In this document: positions 7,787 through 16,884 of the stretch, piece after piece | Layout of the letters: each line of letters opens with the position of its first letter | How positions within the stretch are numbered: position 1 is the stretch's first letter | Assembly: GCF_000696185.1 (NCBI RefSeq) | Contig: NZ_KK853997.1 | Span: 970,593 to 1,018,627 of the forward strand | Reading direction: 5' to 3' | Length of the DNA stretch: 48,035 bases | Source of the DNA: Kitasatospora cheerisanensis KCTC 2395 | Lineage (GTDB): Bacteria; Actinomycetota; Actinomycetes; Streptomycetales; Streptomycetaceae | The notes under the pieces: model-generated | Seen by the model: the letters and a program-made list of their open reading frames with translations, nothing else | The model's database searches: none | Told to the model about the DNA's origin: nothing | Made by a program: the position numbers and the translations under genes

Positions 7787-10503
7787 TCAGGCGCGACGGC
7801 CCCGGCGCCGGGTGAGGGCGACGGTGAGCCCGCCCGCCACCAGCAGCGCGAGACCGATCGCCGCCGGAGCCAGCACGTCGCCACCGGTGCTCGCCAGGAA
7901 GCCCGACCCCTGCGGGGCCGGCGCGGCCGGGCCCGGGTTGCCGCCGGGCGCCCGGCCGCCGCCGGTGGCGGTCGGCGTCGGCCCCGGGGTGGCCGTGGCC
8001 GTCGGGGTGGCGGTCGGCGTGGGCGTGGGTGTCGGGGTGATCGCGGTCTGGACCGTCAGGTCGGTCTCGCAGCTCGACTCCGCCCGGCAACTGCCGCGCC
8101 TGCCTGGATCGTTGATGGTGACGGCGCTGTGCAGCCGGCCGTCGCCGTTGCCCGTCACGGTGACCGAGAACCGGACCGTCACGCTGGCGCCCACGATCAG
8201 GTCACCGGTCCAGGTCAGCTTCCCGTCCTTGACCTCGGCGGTGCCGTGGGTGGCCGTGACGTCCCCGTTGTAGGCGGCGTCGTCCAGCAGCTGCGACAGG
8301 TCGCCGGTGATGCCGGCGCCCATGGCGTCGTCCGGTCCCTGCTGGGCGACCGAGAGGTCGTAGGTCACCTTGTCGCCCGCCTTCACCGTGGAGCCGGCCT
8401 TCGGGTCCGAGTACTGGTGGAAGACGAAGGAGCCGGTGACCGCCGGGTCCTGGTAGCTGAACGCCTTGCCGGCCGTGGTGCCGCCGGGGTGGTGACGGTG
8501 ATCTCCACCGGGCCGGCGGCGCTCGCCGCCGGGGCCGTGGCGGTGATCCGGCCGTCGCCGACGACGGTGAACGAAGTGGCGGGCGCGGAACCGAAGTTCA
8601 CGGCCGTCGCCCCGTTCAGGTCGCTGCCGGTGAGGGTGACGACGGTGCCGCCGGCCAGCGGGCCGCGGTCCGGCGCGATGCCGGTCAGCACGGGCGGCGT
8701 CACGTCGTAGGTGTACGGCACGGCGACGCTGGAACCGGTCGCGGTCACCACCACGACGTCGACCGCGCCGGGCGTGACGTTCTCGGGAGCGGCCGCGGTG
8801 ATCTGCGTGTCGCTGTCGACCTGGTAGGACTGCGCGGTGTCCGACCCGAAGCGGACGGCGGTCGTCCCGGTGAAGTACTTTCCGGTGATGACGACGGCCG
8901 TACCGCCCGCCAGCGGGCCGTGGTTCGGCGCGAGGCCGGTCACGACCGGCGCGGGGGCCTCGTACCGGTACTGCACGGGAGCGGTCGTGCCGGACGGGGT
9001 GGTCACCGTGACGTCGACCGTGCCGGGCTCGCTTCCCGCCGGAACGGTGGCCGTGACCTCCGTGTCGCTGACCACGGTGACCGCCGTGGCAGGCACGTCC
9101 CCGAAGTGGACCGCCGACGTCCCGGTCAGGTTGCTGCCCTTGACGGTGACGGTGGTGCCGCCGGCCATCGGCCCGAACAGCGGGGTGATGCCGGTGACCG
9201 CGGGCGGCGGGCTCTGGTACGTGAACTGCCCGGCGGGCAGCGTGCTCCCGCGGACGGTCAGCGTGACGTCCACGGCGCCCGCGGCGTGCGCGGGGGCGGT
9301 CGCGGTGACGGTGGAGCCGTCGACGACCGTGACCTCGGTTGCCGCGACACCGCCGAAGGAGACCGCGGTGGCGCCCGTGAGGTGACTGCCCGTCAGCGTG
9401 ACGGTGGTGCCGCCCGCCACCGGACCGTGGTCGGGGGCGATCCCGGTGACCGCCGGCGGTACGGGCTTGCCCACCGCCAGACCGAACGGGCCGGACCCGG
9501 TGGGCACGGTGGCGGTGACGGTGTTGGTCGCCGTGTCGATCACCGACACGGTGTTCGACGTGTTGTTGGTGACGTACACGACGCGACCGGACGGGTCGGC
9601 CGCGATGCCGATCGGCCGGATGCCCACCGGGACGGACGCGATCTTGCGGTTGGTCGAGACGTCCACCACCGACACCGCGTTGTCCCGGGTGTCGGCGCTG
9701 TAGACGTACTGCCCGTCCGGCGTGACCGCCAGGCCCTCCGGCCCCTGGCCGACCGGGACGACGGCCACGATCGTGTTGGTGGCCGTGGCGATCACCGAGA
9801 GCGTGTTGCTGTTGTAGTTGGCCACGTACACCAGCGAGCCGTCCGGCTTCACCACCAGGCCGGCCGGGTTCATGTTGTAGCCGTCGCTGACGGTGGCGAC
9901 CACCACGTTGGTGGCCGTGTCGATCACCGACACCGACCGGCTGTAGAAGTTGGCGACGTACGCCAGCCCGCCGTCCGGCGTCAGCCCGATCATGTTCGGG
10001 AAGCCGCCGACCGGAACGGTGCCGGTGACCTTCCGGGTGGCCGTGTCGATCACGTCCATGCCGCCCGGGTCGGCACCGACCGAGTGGGCCACGTAGGCGC
10101 GCGCCCCGTCCGGTGAGAACGCCACCGGCATCGGGGCCTCGCCGACCGGGATGTCACCGGCGACGGTGTTGGTCACGGTGTCGATCACCGAGACGCTGTT
10201 GCTGCCCTTGTTGGTCACGTACGCCTGCGCGCCGTCCGGCGACAGGGCCACGAACTGCGGCTTGCTGCCGACCGGGATGGTGGCGACCACCGCGGCGGTC
10301 TCCGGGTCGTAGGCCGTGACCGAATTGCCGTTCTGGTTGACGACGTAGACCAGCTGTCGCGCCGACTCCGCGTGCCCCGCCGCGGCCGGCAGCACCGCCG
10401 CCAGCGCCCCGAGCACGACGGTCGCCAGTCCCGCCGCCGCCCCGCGCCGCAGTATTCGTCTGCGGCCCGGGCGGGTCGCCCCGATCTCAGGGGCCAATGC
10501 CAT
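7787..10503 (-). CDS. Sortase-anchored surface protein: seven-bladed YVTN propeller plus four IPT/TIG domains
   Basis: About 905 residues after restoring one base near 8490 (ACCACCCCGGCGG should read one G/C longer to continue TTPGGTTAGKAFSYQ). Domains in order: an N-terminal signal with RRRILRR and a hydrophobic core ending in AGHAES; seven repeats of about 42 residues with VYVxNxxSNxVSVIDTATN and a PDG turn; four IPT/TIG modules each beginning TGIxPxxGPxAGGT; a DUF11-like beta domain; a Thr-Pro tract; then LASTG, a hydrophobic helix and RRRGRRA. LAXTG is the signal used by class E sortases of Streptomyces (family knowledge). Probably an exported, peptidoglycan-linked adhesin or scaffold; the ligand is unknown. 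The start ATG has GGAGAGG upstream. Confidence 0.88.
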
Positions 10504-10815
10504 CTGGTCCGCCTCTCCGAGGGTGTGATCCGTCCGGCCCCCCGGCCGGACGGCGTCAAATCACGCTTCGTGCGCGGATTCTGACGGTCCATAGAATGGC
10601 GGACGGAGGCCCCCGCCGTCCATTCACATCCGGAGTTCGATCCTCCGCAACCTGCTGTCGATGCCCGCGCCCCCGGAGCGCGGCCCGGCCGCCGCGGCCG
10701 GGCGCCACGACCGCGCGGCCCACCCCCGGATGGCCCGCTCCGGCGGGCGGCGCTCCCGGGCAGTCCGTACGGTGCCGTTTCGGGGGACGTACCCGAGTGA
10801 GAGGCAATCACTGGC
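10504..10815. other. Divergent intergenic region, about 310 bases
   Basis: Carries the leader of the propeller gene (minus) and of the YegP-like gene (plus), with GAGAGG about 9 bases before the latter's ATG. I see no convincing -35/-10 pair, repeat or hidden gene. Several GC-rich open frames cross it, but none has codon logic or a ribosome site. Confidence 0.5.
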
Positions 10816-11004
10816 ATGGCTGGGAAGTTCGAGCTGTACGTGGACGAGTCGGGCAACCACCGGTTCCGGCTGAAGGCGAGCAACGGCGCGGTCGTGGTGA
10901 CCGGAGACCCGGAGGAGTCCCGGGAGCAGTGCCTGAAGAGCATCGAGTCGATCCGCAAGCTCGCGCCGTACGCGCAGCTCCAGGAGACCGGCGCGAACGC
11001 CTGA
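10816..11004 (+). CDS. YegP/DUF1508 family small protein
   Basis: 62 residues with the complete DUF1508 unit: MAGKFELYVDESGNHRFRLK, then ASNGAVVVTGD, and the helix SREQCLKSIESIRK. The family forms a beta-beta-alpha fold with one or two tandem units; this is a single-unit form. The biological role is not established, although relatives are often linked to stress. The ATG is preceded by GAGAGG. The gene stands alone, with a strong hairpin after its stop. Confidence 0.9.
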   Translation: MAGKFELYVDESGNHRFRLKASNGAVVVTGDPEESREQCLKSIESIRKLAPYAQLQETGANA

Positions 11005-11031
11005 CGGCGCGGCGGCCCCCGCACCGGGCCG

Positions 11032-11080
11032 CGGCGACGGGCCCGTGACGAGCTGACCGGCCGTCACGGGCCCGTCGCCG
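11032..11080. terminator. 19-bp perfect stem hairpin after yegP-like gene
   Basis: CGGCGACGGGCCCGTGACG at 11032-11050 pairs exactly with 11062-11080 across an 11-base loop. It lies 28 bases after the stop of the DUF1508 gene and before the Nudix gene in the same direction. Confidence 0.8.
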
Positions 11081-11156
11081 TTCGCGGTTCGGGCGCCCGG
11101 TCCTGCGGCATGCTTGCGGGGAGAAGGCTGGCGGCCCGGACGAGGGGAACACGGCG

Positions 11157-12245
11157 ATGACGGGGCGTGGATTGTTGGCGGCGGCCGGGGTGCTGTTCCC
11201 CGACGAGCAGGGCCGGGTGATGGTGGTCCGGGCGTCGTACCGGGCCAAGCACCCGATCGAGGTGCCGGGCGGCGGCTGGGACGCCTCCGACCCCTCGCCC
11301 CGGCACACCGCCGTCCGGGAGATCCAGGAGGAGCTGGGCATCACCCCGGTGCTACGCGAACTCGCCTGCCTGGACTGGTCCCGCAACCACCGCCGCCCGC
11401 CCATCGCGGCCTTCCTGTACTGGGCGGACCCGCTCACCGAGGAGCAGCGGGCGGCGATCCGGCTGGAGGCCGAGGAGCTGGACGCCCTGGTGTACCTGAC
11501 GCCCGATCAGCTGCTGCCGGCCCTGGCGCCGCTGCTCTCCCGCCGGATCGGCTCGTGCGCGCTGGCCCCGCGGTCGGCCGCGCCGCTGGAACTGGCGGAC
11601 GGGATGCCGGCCGGTCACACGGCGCTGCACCTGCGGCCGTGGCCCGACCCGGTGTACACCGGCCCCGCCGGGATCGCGGCGCTGCTGCCGCCGGGCGGCG
11701 ACCGCCCGGCCCCGCCGCCGCCGATGGACCGGGAGACGTACTACGCCAGCCGCCCGCGGATCCGCGGCAAGGCCCGGATGCTGTTCCGGGACGAACGCGG
11801 CCGGGTGCTGCTGGTGCGGCTGACGCCGTGGAACGACGAGTCGGTGTGGGTGCTGCCGGGCGGCTCGATCGAGGCCGACCTCGAACTGCCGCGCGAGGCG
11901 GCGCGGCGGGAGACCCGGGAGGAACTGGGCTGGGAGCGCGAGCCCGGCCGGCTGCTGGCGATCGACTGGATGCCCGGCCGTGGCGACGAACTCCCGCGCA
12001 CCGTCCTGGTGTTCGACGGCGGGACGGTGACGTCCGAGCTGCTGTCGACGATCCGGCTGCAGGAGGAGGAGATCGCCGAGTGGGGCCTGTTCACCCCGGA
12101 GGAGGCGCAGCGCCTCCTGCTCCCGCCCGGCGCGCAGCGGCTGGCCGCCTGCCTGGACGTCCTCGGCCTGCCGCCGGGCGCGGGCCCCGCGGAACTGCTG
12201 AACGGGGTGCCGCAGTCCGGCTCGCCGGTGGTGGCGGGGCCGTAG
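11157..12245 (+). CDS. Double-Nudix-domain hydrolase
   Basis: 362 residues with two Nudix folds. The first (about 1-150) has GGGWDASDPSPRHTA followed by REIQEELGI. It keeps the REUxEExGU core, but the upstream Glu of Gx5E is replaced by Pro. The second (about 190-330) has LPGGSIEADLELP followed by RETREELGW, with one extra residue in the loop. Between them is a Pro-rich linker (PAPPPPMDRETYYASRP). Nudix enzymes cleave nucleoside diphosphates linked to another group; the substrate is unknown. Having one normal and one altered box suggests that one domain may be regulatory. The ATG start follows GAGGGGAACACGGCG. Confidence 0.88.
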   Translation: MTGRGLLAAAGVLFPDEQGRVMVVRASYRAKHPIEVPGGGWDASDPSPRHTAVREIQEELGITPVLRELACLDWSRNHRRPPIAAFLYWADPLTEEQRAAIRLEAEELDALVYLTPDQLLPALAPLLSRRIGSCALAPRSAAPLELADGMPAGHTALHLRPWPDPVYTGPAGIAALLPPGGDRPAPPPPMDRETYYASRPRIRGKARMLFRDERGRVLLVRLTPWNDESVWVLPGGSIEADLELPREAARRETREELGWEREPGRLLAIDWMPGRGDELPRTVLVFDGGTVTSELLSTIRLQEEEIAEWGLFTPEEAQRLLLPPGAQRLAACLDVLGLPPGAGPAELLNGVPQSGSPVVAGP

Positions 12246-12340
12246 CGGGGCCTGTCCCGCGCGGCCGGCCGGGCGCGTCGTGCGGAGAGCGGGGCCTGTC
12301 CCGCGCGGCCGGGCCGGGCGCGTCGTGCGGATAGCGGGGC
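12245..12340. repeat. Tandem duplication of a 44/45-bp unit
   Basis: Unit 1 at 12245-12288 and unit 2 at 12289-12333 both begin GCGGGGCCTGTCCCGCGCGG and end in CGTCGTGCGGA(G/T)A. A partial third copy, GCGGGGC, follows at 12334-12340. The units differ by one G in a GGCCGG run and one substitution. The array occupies the whole gap between the Nudix gene and the next start region. Confidence 0.9.
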
Positions 12341-12363
12341 GCTCGGCGGGGGAGGATACGGGG

Positions 12364-12798
12364 ATGGAGCGCTCGACGAGGCCTGCGCACGAACGTGACC
12401 ACGAGCCCGGGCCGGGGCTGGGGCTGACGGGCCGTGCGGTGCGGTCGCTGGGCGGCGGCGACCGCCTGGTGCTGCGGCTGGACGACGGGCTGCTGCTGAC
12501 GGTCCGCAACGACTTCCGGCTGCTGCGCGGCGCGGAGGTCGACCACTTCTACCCGGCGCTCGGCGTCGCCCCGTCCGGCGCCCTGGGCGCACTGTCGGAG
12601 GCCACCGTCACCGGCGCGACCGTCACCCCCGCCGGGGGCCTGCGCCTCGCCTTCGACTCCGGCCACACGCTGGCCGTCGCCCCCGACCCGGCTCCCGGCG
12701 GGCCGGCCCACCCGTGGCAGCTCTCCTCCCCCGCCGGCCTGCTCTTCACCGGCGGACCGGCCGGCGGACCGGCGGACGATCAGGGCGTCCGCCGGTAG
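12364..12798 (+). CDS. Small uncharacterised protein, DUF6188-like
   Basis: 144 residues. The core, RLVLRLDDGLLLTVRNDFRL, then YPALGVAPSGALGALSEATV and GGLRLAFDSGHTLAVAPDP, ends in AHPWQLSSPAGLLFTG. This matches my memory of the DUF6188 family of small actinobacterial proteins, which has no known function; treat the family label as tentative. The pattern is beta-rich with no signal or membrane segment. The start ATG is preceded by GGGGGAGGATACGGGG, a good ribosome site. Not evidently in an operon with the Nudix gene because the repeat array separates them. Confidence 0.75.
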   Translation: MERSTRPAHERDHEPGPGLGLTGRAVRSLGGGDRLVLRLDDGLLLTVRNDFRLLRGAEVDHFYPALGVAPSGALGALSEATVTGATVTPAGGLRLAFDSGHTLAVAPDPAPGGPAHPWQLSSPAGLLFTGGPAGGPADDQGVRR

Positions 12799-12878
12799 GC
12801 CGAGCGGTCGTGGCCACGGACCCGCGAGGGCGGTGTGCGGTCGGGGGCCGCCTCGTGCCCCGCGCCTCCGGATTTGCC

Positions 12879-12904
12879 TTGACGTGCACTCCAACTCCTA
12901 GGTT
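12879..12904 (+). promoter_or_regulatory. Candidate promoter giving a leaderless aldo/keto reductase mRNA
   Basis: TTGACG at 12879-12884 and TAGGTT at 12899-12904 lie directly upstream of the ATG at 12911. The -10-like box is only 6 bases from the start codon, so transcription would begin at or next to the ATG. The 14-base spacing is short, and the -35 assignment is uncertain. Confidence 0.4.
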
Positions 12905-12910
12905 CCGGGC

Positions 12911-13921
12911 ATGCGATACATCAAACTCGGCACGACCGGTCTGGAAGTCTCCGCCATCGCTCTCGGCTGCATGAGCTTCGGCGAGCCGGAGCGGGGCGGC
13001 GAGCCCTGGTCGCTGGGCGCGGACGCCAGCCGAACCATCATCAGGCAGGCCCTGGAGGGCGGCGTCAACTTCCTCGACACGGCCAATGGGTACAGCGCCG
13101 GAAGCAGCGAGGAGATCGTCGGTCGGGCGGTCAAGGACTTCGCCCGGCGCGAGGAGGTCGTTCTCGCCACCAAGGTCTGGATGCGGATGCGCCCCGGCCC
13201 GAACGGCGCCGGGCTGTCCCGCAAGGCGATCTTCGCCGAGCTCGACGCCTCCCTGAAGCGGTTGGGGACCGACTACATCGACCTGTACCAGATCCACCGC
13301 TGGGACTACGACACCCCGGTCGAGGAGACCCTGGAGGCACTGCACGACGCGGTCAAGTCCGGGAAGGTCCGCTACATCGGGGCTTCTTCGATGTACCCCT
13401 GGCAGTTCACCAAGGCCCTCTACCTGGCTGATCTGAACGGCTGGACCCGGTTCGTGTCGATGCAGGACCACTACAACCTCATCCACCGAGAAGCGGAGCG
13501 GGAGATGCTCCCGCTCTGCGCCGACCAGGGCATCGGTGTCATCCCGTGGAGCCCGCTCGCGCGGGGCAGGCTGACCCGGGTCCGGGACACCACCACGGCG
13601 CGTGCCGAGACCGACCCGGGCGGCAAGATCCTCTACCGCGACGGGGACCGGGCGGTGGCCGAGCGCGTCCACGAGATCGCGGACAAGCGGGGCCTCTCCC
13701 CGGCCCAGGTCGCCCTGGCCTGGGTCATGCGCAACCCGGCGGTGACCTCGCCCGTCGTCGGGGTCACCAAGCCTGCCCAACTGGCCGACGCGATCGCCGC
13801 GGTGGAGGTCGAACTCGACGGGGACGAGGCCGCCCACCTGGAGGAGCCCTACCAGCCGCACGAGGTCGCCTACCTGGAGGAGTCGTTCTACAAGTCGCGC
13901 CCTGCGACGGGCTCCCGGTAG
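12911..13921 (+). CDS. Aldo/keto reductase
   Basis: 336 residues, full length for the family. The catalytic tetrad is visible: Asp and Tyr in FLDTANGYSAGSSEEIVG, Lys in VVLATKVW and His in LYQIHRWD. The NADPH-binding end is VVGVTKPAQLADAI. Enzymes of this branch reduce carbonyls of diverse small molecules with NADPH in the cytoplasm; the substrate is not predictable. Codon use and GC match the neighbourhood. The ATG sits just after a -10-like TAGGTT, suggesting a leaderless transcript. Standalone gene. Confidence 0.93.
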   Translation: MRYIKLGTTGLEVSAIALGCMSFGEPERGGEPWSLGADASRTIIRQALEGGVNFLDTANGYSAGSSEEIVGRAVKDFARREEVVLATKVWMRMRPGPNGAGLSRKAIFAELDASLKRLGTDYIDLYQIHRWDYDTPVEETLEALHDAVKSGKVRYIGASSMYPWQFTKALYLADLNGWTRFVSMQDHYNLIHREAEREMLPLCADQGIGVIPWSPLARGRLTRVRDTTTARAETDPGGKILYRDGDRAVAERVHEIADKRGLSPAQVALAWVMRNPAVTSPVVGVTKPAQLADAIAAVEVELDGDEAAHLEEPYQPHEVAYLEESFYKSRPATGSR

Positions 13922-13996
13922 TCCGGGCCACCGCCGGGCTTCGACGAGTCACCGGCCTCGCCTTTCCCGAACCCGGCGGTCCGACAGGGAACCGGT

Positions 13997-14017
13997 CGGC
14001 TGAGGGCTCGTCAGCCG
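13997..14017. terminator. Short hairpin after aldo/keto reductase
   Basis: CGGCTGA and TCAGCCG form a 7-bp stem with a 7-base loop, about 75 bases past the stop. The wider region can extend the stem with a bulge. A modest signal. Confidence 0.3.
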
Positions 14018-14069
14018 GTGCGCCGAGGCCGGTAGGTCGTGCACGGTCGCCGCCCGGTTACCCTCGACC

Positions 14070-14840
14070 ATGATCACTTCCAGCGCCCCCACCACGGTCT
14101 TCGACATCGACGGCACGCTCTGCTTCGACGGCCGGACGATCGACGGCCGCATCCTGTCCGCGCTCGACGCCTGCGAACGGGTCGGCCACCACCTGGTGTT
14201 CGCCTCCGCCCGGCCGGTCCGCGACCTGCTCCCGGTGCTCGGCGGGGCGTTCTCCGGCGCGACGCTGATAGGCGGCAACGGCAGCCTGGTCTCGGTCGGC
14301 GGCCAGGTCCGGACGCGCTCCGTGTTCGCCGCCGCGCACCTCGCCGCGCTGCTCGGCGAGGTCGAGCGGTTCGGGGCCGGCTACCTCGCCGACGGCCCGT
14401 GGGACTACGCCTACACCGGCCCCGCCGACCACCCGATCATCGGCCGCGTCGAGGCGCACGGGCTGGGCCGCCGCGTCGACCTCGCCGAACTGCCCGCCGT
14501 GGTCAAGTTCCTGGTGGTCTCGGCGTCCGACCTGCCCGGCCTGGCCGAGTCCTGCCGCGCCCTCGGACTCTCCGTCAACCACCACGTCGGCGAGGCGATC
14601 ATCGACTTCGCGCCCGGCACCACCGACAAGTGGGAGGCCCTGGCCTCGCTGGGCATAGACCACTACAACGCCTTCGGCAACGACATCAACGACCTCGCCA
14701 TGCTCAGCCACGCCCGGCACGCCGTCCGGGTCGGCGCCCACCCCGCGCTCGACGGCGCCGCGCACGTCACGGTCGCCGCGGACCCGGAGGCCGTCGCCGC
14801 GGAGATCCTGCGACTGGCCGCCGGGACGCACGCCGCCTGA
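14070..14840 (+). CDS. HAD-superfamily (Cof/type IIB) phosphatase
   Basis: 256 residues. Motif I is VFDIDGTLCFDG with nucleophile Asp12 and general acid Asp14. Motif II is the Ser in LVFASARPV, the Lys of motif III falls in the DKWEAL region, and motif IV is FGNDINDLAML. The C2B cap lies between motifs II and III. Cof-type HADs dephosphorylate sugar phosphates, nucleotides or cofactors; the substrate is not predictable. TTACCCT lies 5 bases before the ATG, again compatible with a leaderless start. The downstream gap contains a 9-bp repeat array. Confidence 0.92.
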   Translation: MITSSAPTTVFDIDGTLCFDGRTIDGRILSALDACERVGHHLVFASARPVRDLLPVLGGAFSGATLIGGNGSLVSVGGQVRTRSVFAAAHLAALLGEVERFGAGYLADGPWDYAYTGPADHPIIGRVEAHGLGRRVDLAELPAVVKFLVVSASDLPGLAESCRALGLSVNHHVGEAIIDFAPGTTDKWEALASLGIDHYNAFGNDINDLAMLSHARHAVRVGAHPALDGAAHVTVAADPEAVAAEILRLAAGTHAA

Positions 14841-14862
14841 GCCCGCGCCCCTGCCGGACGGC

Positions 14863-14961
14863 GGGTTCGGCAGGTTCGGCGGGTTCGGCAGGTTCGGCAG
14901 GTTCGGCAGGTTCGGCGGGTTCGGCGGGTTCGGCGGGTTCGGCGGGTTCGGCGGGTTCGGC
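14863..14961. repeat. Tandem array of eleven 9-bp units (GGGTTCGGC / AGGTTCGGC)
   Basis: TTCGGC recurs exactly every 9 bases from 14866 to 14961, eleven times, with three-base linkers that are GGG or AGG. The array lies between the HAD gene stop and the DUF5685 start. It would translate as Gly-Ser-Ala repeats in one frame, but that frame has no supported start, so I read it as a noncoding minisatellite. Confidence 0.95.
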
Positions 14962-15046
14962 GGGGGCCGGAACCTTCGGCGGTGAGGGTGCGTCACTAGG
15001 ATGACCGCCGATCATGGCGGACGGGGGGGTCGGAAGGGGCGGGGCA

Positions 15047-16335
15047 TTGTTCGGGATCATCAGGCCGTGTCGGCACCGGCTGTCGGAGCGTCTGCACGCC
15101 TCCTGGCTGGCGCACCTGTGCGGGCTGTGCCTGGCCCTGCGGGACGACCACGGCCAGTTGGCGCGGACCGCGACCAACTACGACGGCCTGGTCGTCTCGG
15201 TGCTGGTCGAGGCGCAGTCCCCGCGCGAGGCGGACCGGCGGACGGCGGGCCCGTGCCCGCTGCGCGGGATGCGGACGGCCCCGGTGGCCCGGGGCGAGGG
15301 GGCGCGACTGGCGGCGGCGGTGTCGCTCGCGCTCGCCTCGGTGAAGGTCCGGGACCACGTGCTGGACGGGGACGGCCTGTTCGCGCGCCGCCCGGTCGCG
15401 GCGGGGCGCGCCGGGTGACCAGGCGCTGGGAGCGGCAGAGCGCGGGCAGCGCGGCCGCCGTCGGGTTCGACACCGGCGTGCTGCTGGCGGCGGCGTCCCG
15501 GCAGGAGGAGGCGGAGCGGCTGGTGACGGCCGGCGGTCCGCTGCTGCTGGCGACCGCGCCGACCGAGGAGGCGACGGCGGCGGCCTTCGCCCACACCGCC
15601 GTGCTGGCCGGGCGTCCGGGCAACGCGGCGGCGCTCGCCGAGGCGGGCCGGCTGTTCGGACGGCTGGCGCACCTGCTCGACGCGGCCGAGGACCGGCAGC
15701 AGGACGAGGCGCAGGGCCTGTGGAACCCGCTCACCGTGACGGGCACCTCCCAGCAGGAGGCCCGGCGGCTCTGCCGGGACGCCGTGCACGGCATCAAACT
15801 CGCCCTGGCGGAGGTGGAGTTCACCGACCGGGCGCTGGTGCACCGGCTGCTGGCGCACGAGACCGGCGAGGCGGTGGACCGGGTGTTCGGCCGGGCCGGG
15901 CACGCGTGCGCGCACCAGGCGCCGGCCGGGTCGACGCCCGCCGGGACGGGCGCCGGCGGGTCGGGTGCCGGCGGGTCGGGCGGGCCGTCCACGCCGACGG
16001 ACCCTGATGCGCCGTCGGGTCCTGCCGCCCCGTCGGGTCCTGACGCTCCGTCGGGTCCGCAGCTGCCGCCGGTGCCCCCGAAGCCGCACCGGGGTCTGAT
16101 AGCCGGCTGCGCGGCCTGGCTGACGATGGCCTGCACCTGCCAGTTGCTGTGCTGCGAGCACGACCACCCGTTCTCCCGGGAGCGCCGCAAGGGCTTCTGC
16201 CAGCGCAACTGCGACTCCTGCTGCGACGCGTGCGACTGCTGCAGCGGCTGCGACGGGGGCTGCTGCGGTGACGACGGCTGCTGCGGCGGATGCGACTGCT
16301 GCGGGTGCGACGGGTGCGGCTGCGACTGCTCGTAG
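15047..16335 (+). CDS. DUF5685 family protein with Cys-rich C-terminus (one-base gap)
   Basis: About 429 residues after restoring one base near 15400, where RRPVAAGRAG stops and the shifted frame continues GARRVTRRWERQ. The N-terminus FGIIRPCRHRLSERLHASWL followed by AHLCGLCLALRDDHG is the DUF5685 signature. I chose the TTG that gives MFGIIRPC, with GGAAGGGGCGGGG before it; the earlier ATG at 15014 adds a Gly-rich leader. The middle is helical, followed by a Pro/Ser/Gly linker, then about 75 residues holding 24 Cys in CC and CxC pairs (for example CGGCDCCGCDGCGCDCS). Such a tail suggests metal clusters. Function is unknown. Confidence 0.82.
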
Positions 16336-16356
16336 GACGTGGAGGAGACGGAACGG

Positions 16357-16884
16357 ATGGATGACGTGGAGCAGTTCGCGGCGGCGACGGAGCTCGCCGA
16401 GTGGGGCCCGGCGGAGATCCGGGCGCTGGCCGGCGGCGCGGACGACCCGTTCGGGACCGGTCCGCTCGGTGGGACCTGGCGGCCCAAGGACCGGCACTTC
16501 GGGGTCCGGCACGAGGGCCGGGTGGTCGCGCACGCCGGGTTCGTGGTGGTGCCGGTGGAGGTCGGCGGGCAGCGCTTCGAGGTCGCGGGCCTCGGCGGCG
16601 TCCTCGTCGATCCCGCGCTGCGCGGCCGCGGGCTGGCCCGGATCGCCGTCACCGGCGCGCTGAACGCCGCCCGCGCCGACGGCCTGGACCGGGCGCTGCT
16701 GTTCTGCTTCCCGGACCGGTCCCCGCTCTACGCCCGCCTCGGCTGGCACGCCCTCCCCGAGGCGGTGACGGCCGATCAGCCCGACGGTCCCGCTCCCGTC
16801 CCGCTCGGCGCGATGTGGAAACCGCTTTCCCCGGGCGTCGCCTGGCCGGCCGGACCGGTCCGCCTGCGCTCGCTTCCGATGTGA
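16357..16884 (+). CDS. GNAT-family N-acetyltransferase
   Basis: 175 residues. The acetyl-CoA binding strand and loop are FEVAGLGGVLVDPALRGRGL followed by ARIAVTGAL, containing the R/Q-x-x-G-x-G/A signature (RGRGLA). A C-terminal strand, RALLFCFPDRSPLYARLGW, is also typical. The ATG at 16357 has GGAGGAG nine bases upstream and is preferred to the GTG at 16339. The last bases overlap the GTG of the next gene (GTGA), so the two are translationally coupled. The acceptor substrate is unknown. Confidence 0.85.
   Translation: MDDVEQFAAATELAEWGPAEIRALAGGADDPFGTGPLGGTWRPKDRHFGVRHEGRVVAHAGFVVVPVEVGGQRFEVAGLGGVLVDPALRGRGLARIAVTGALNAARADGLDRALLFCFPDRSPLYARLGWHALPEAVTADQPDGPAPVPLGAMWKPLSPGVAWPAGPVRLRSLPM

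Noticed and set aside
14863..14961. CRISPR-like array
   Set aside because: The unit is 9 bases with no unique spacers and no cas genes nearby; it is a simple tandem repeat.
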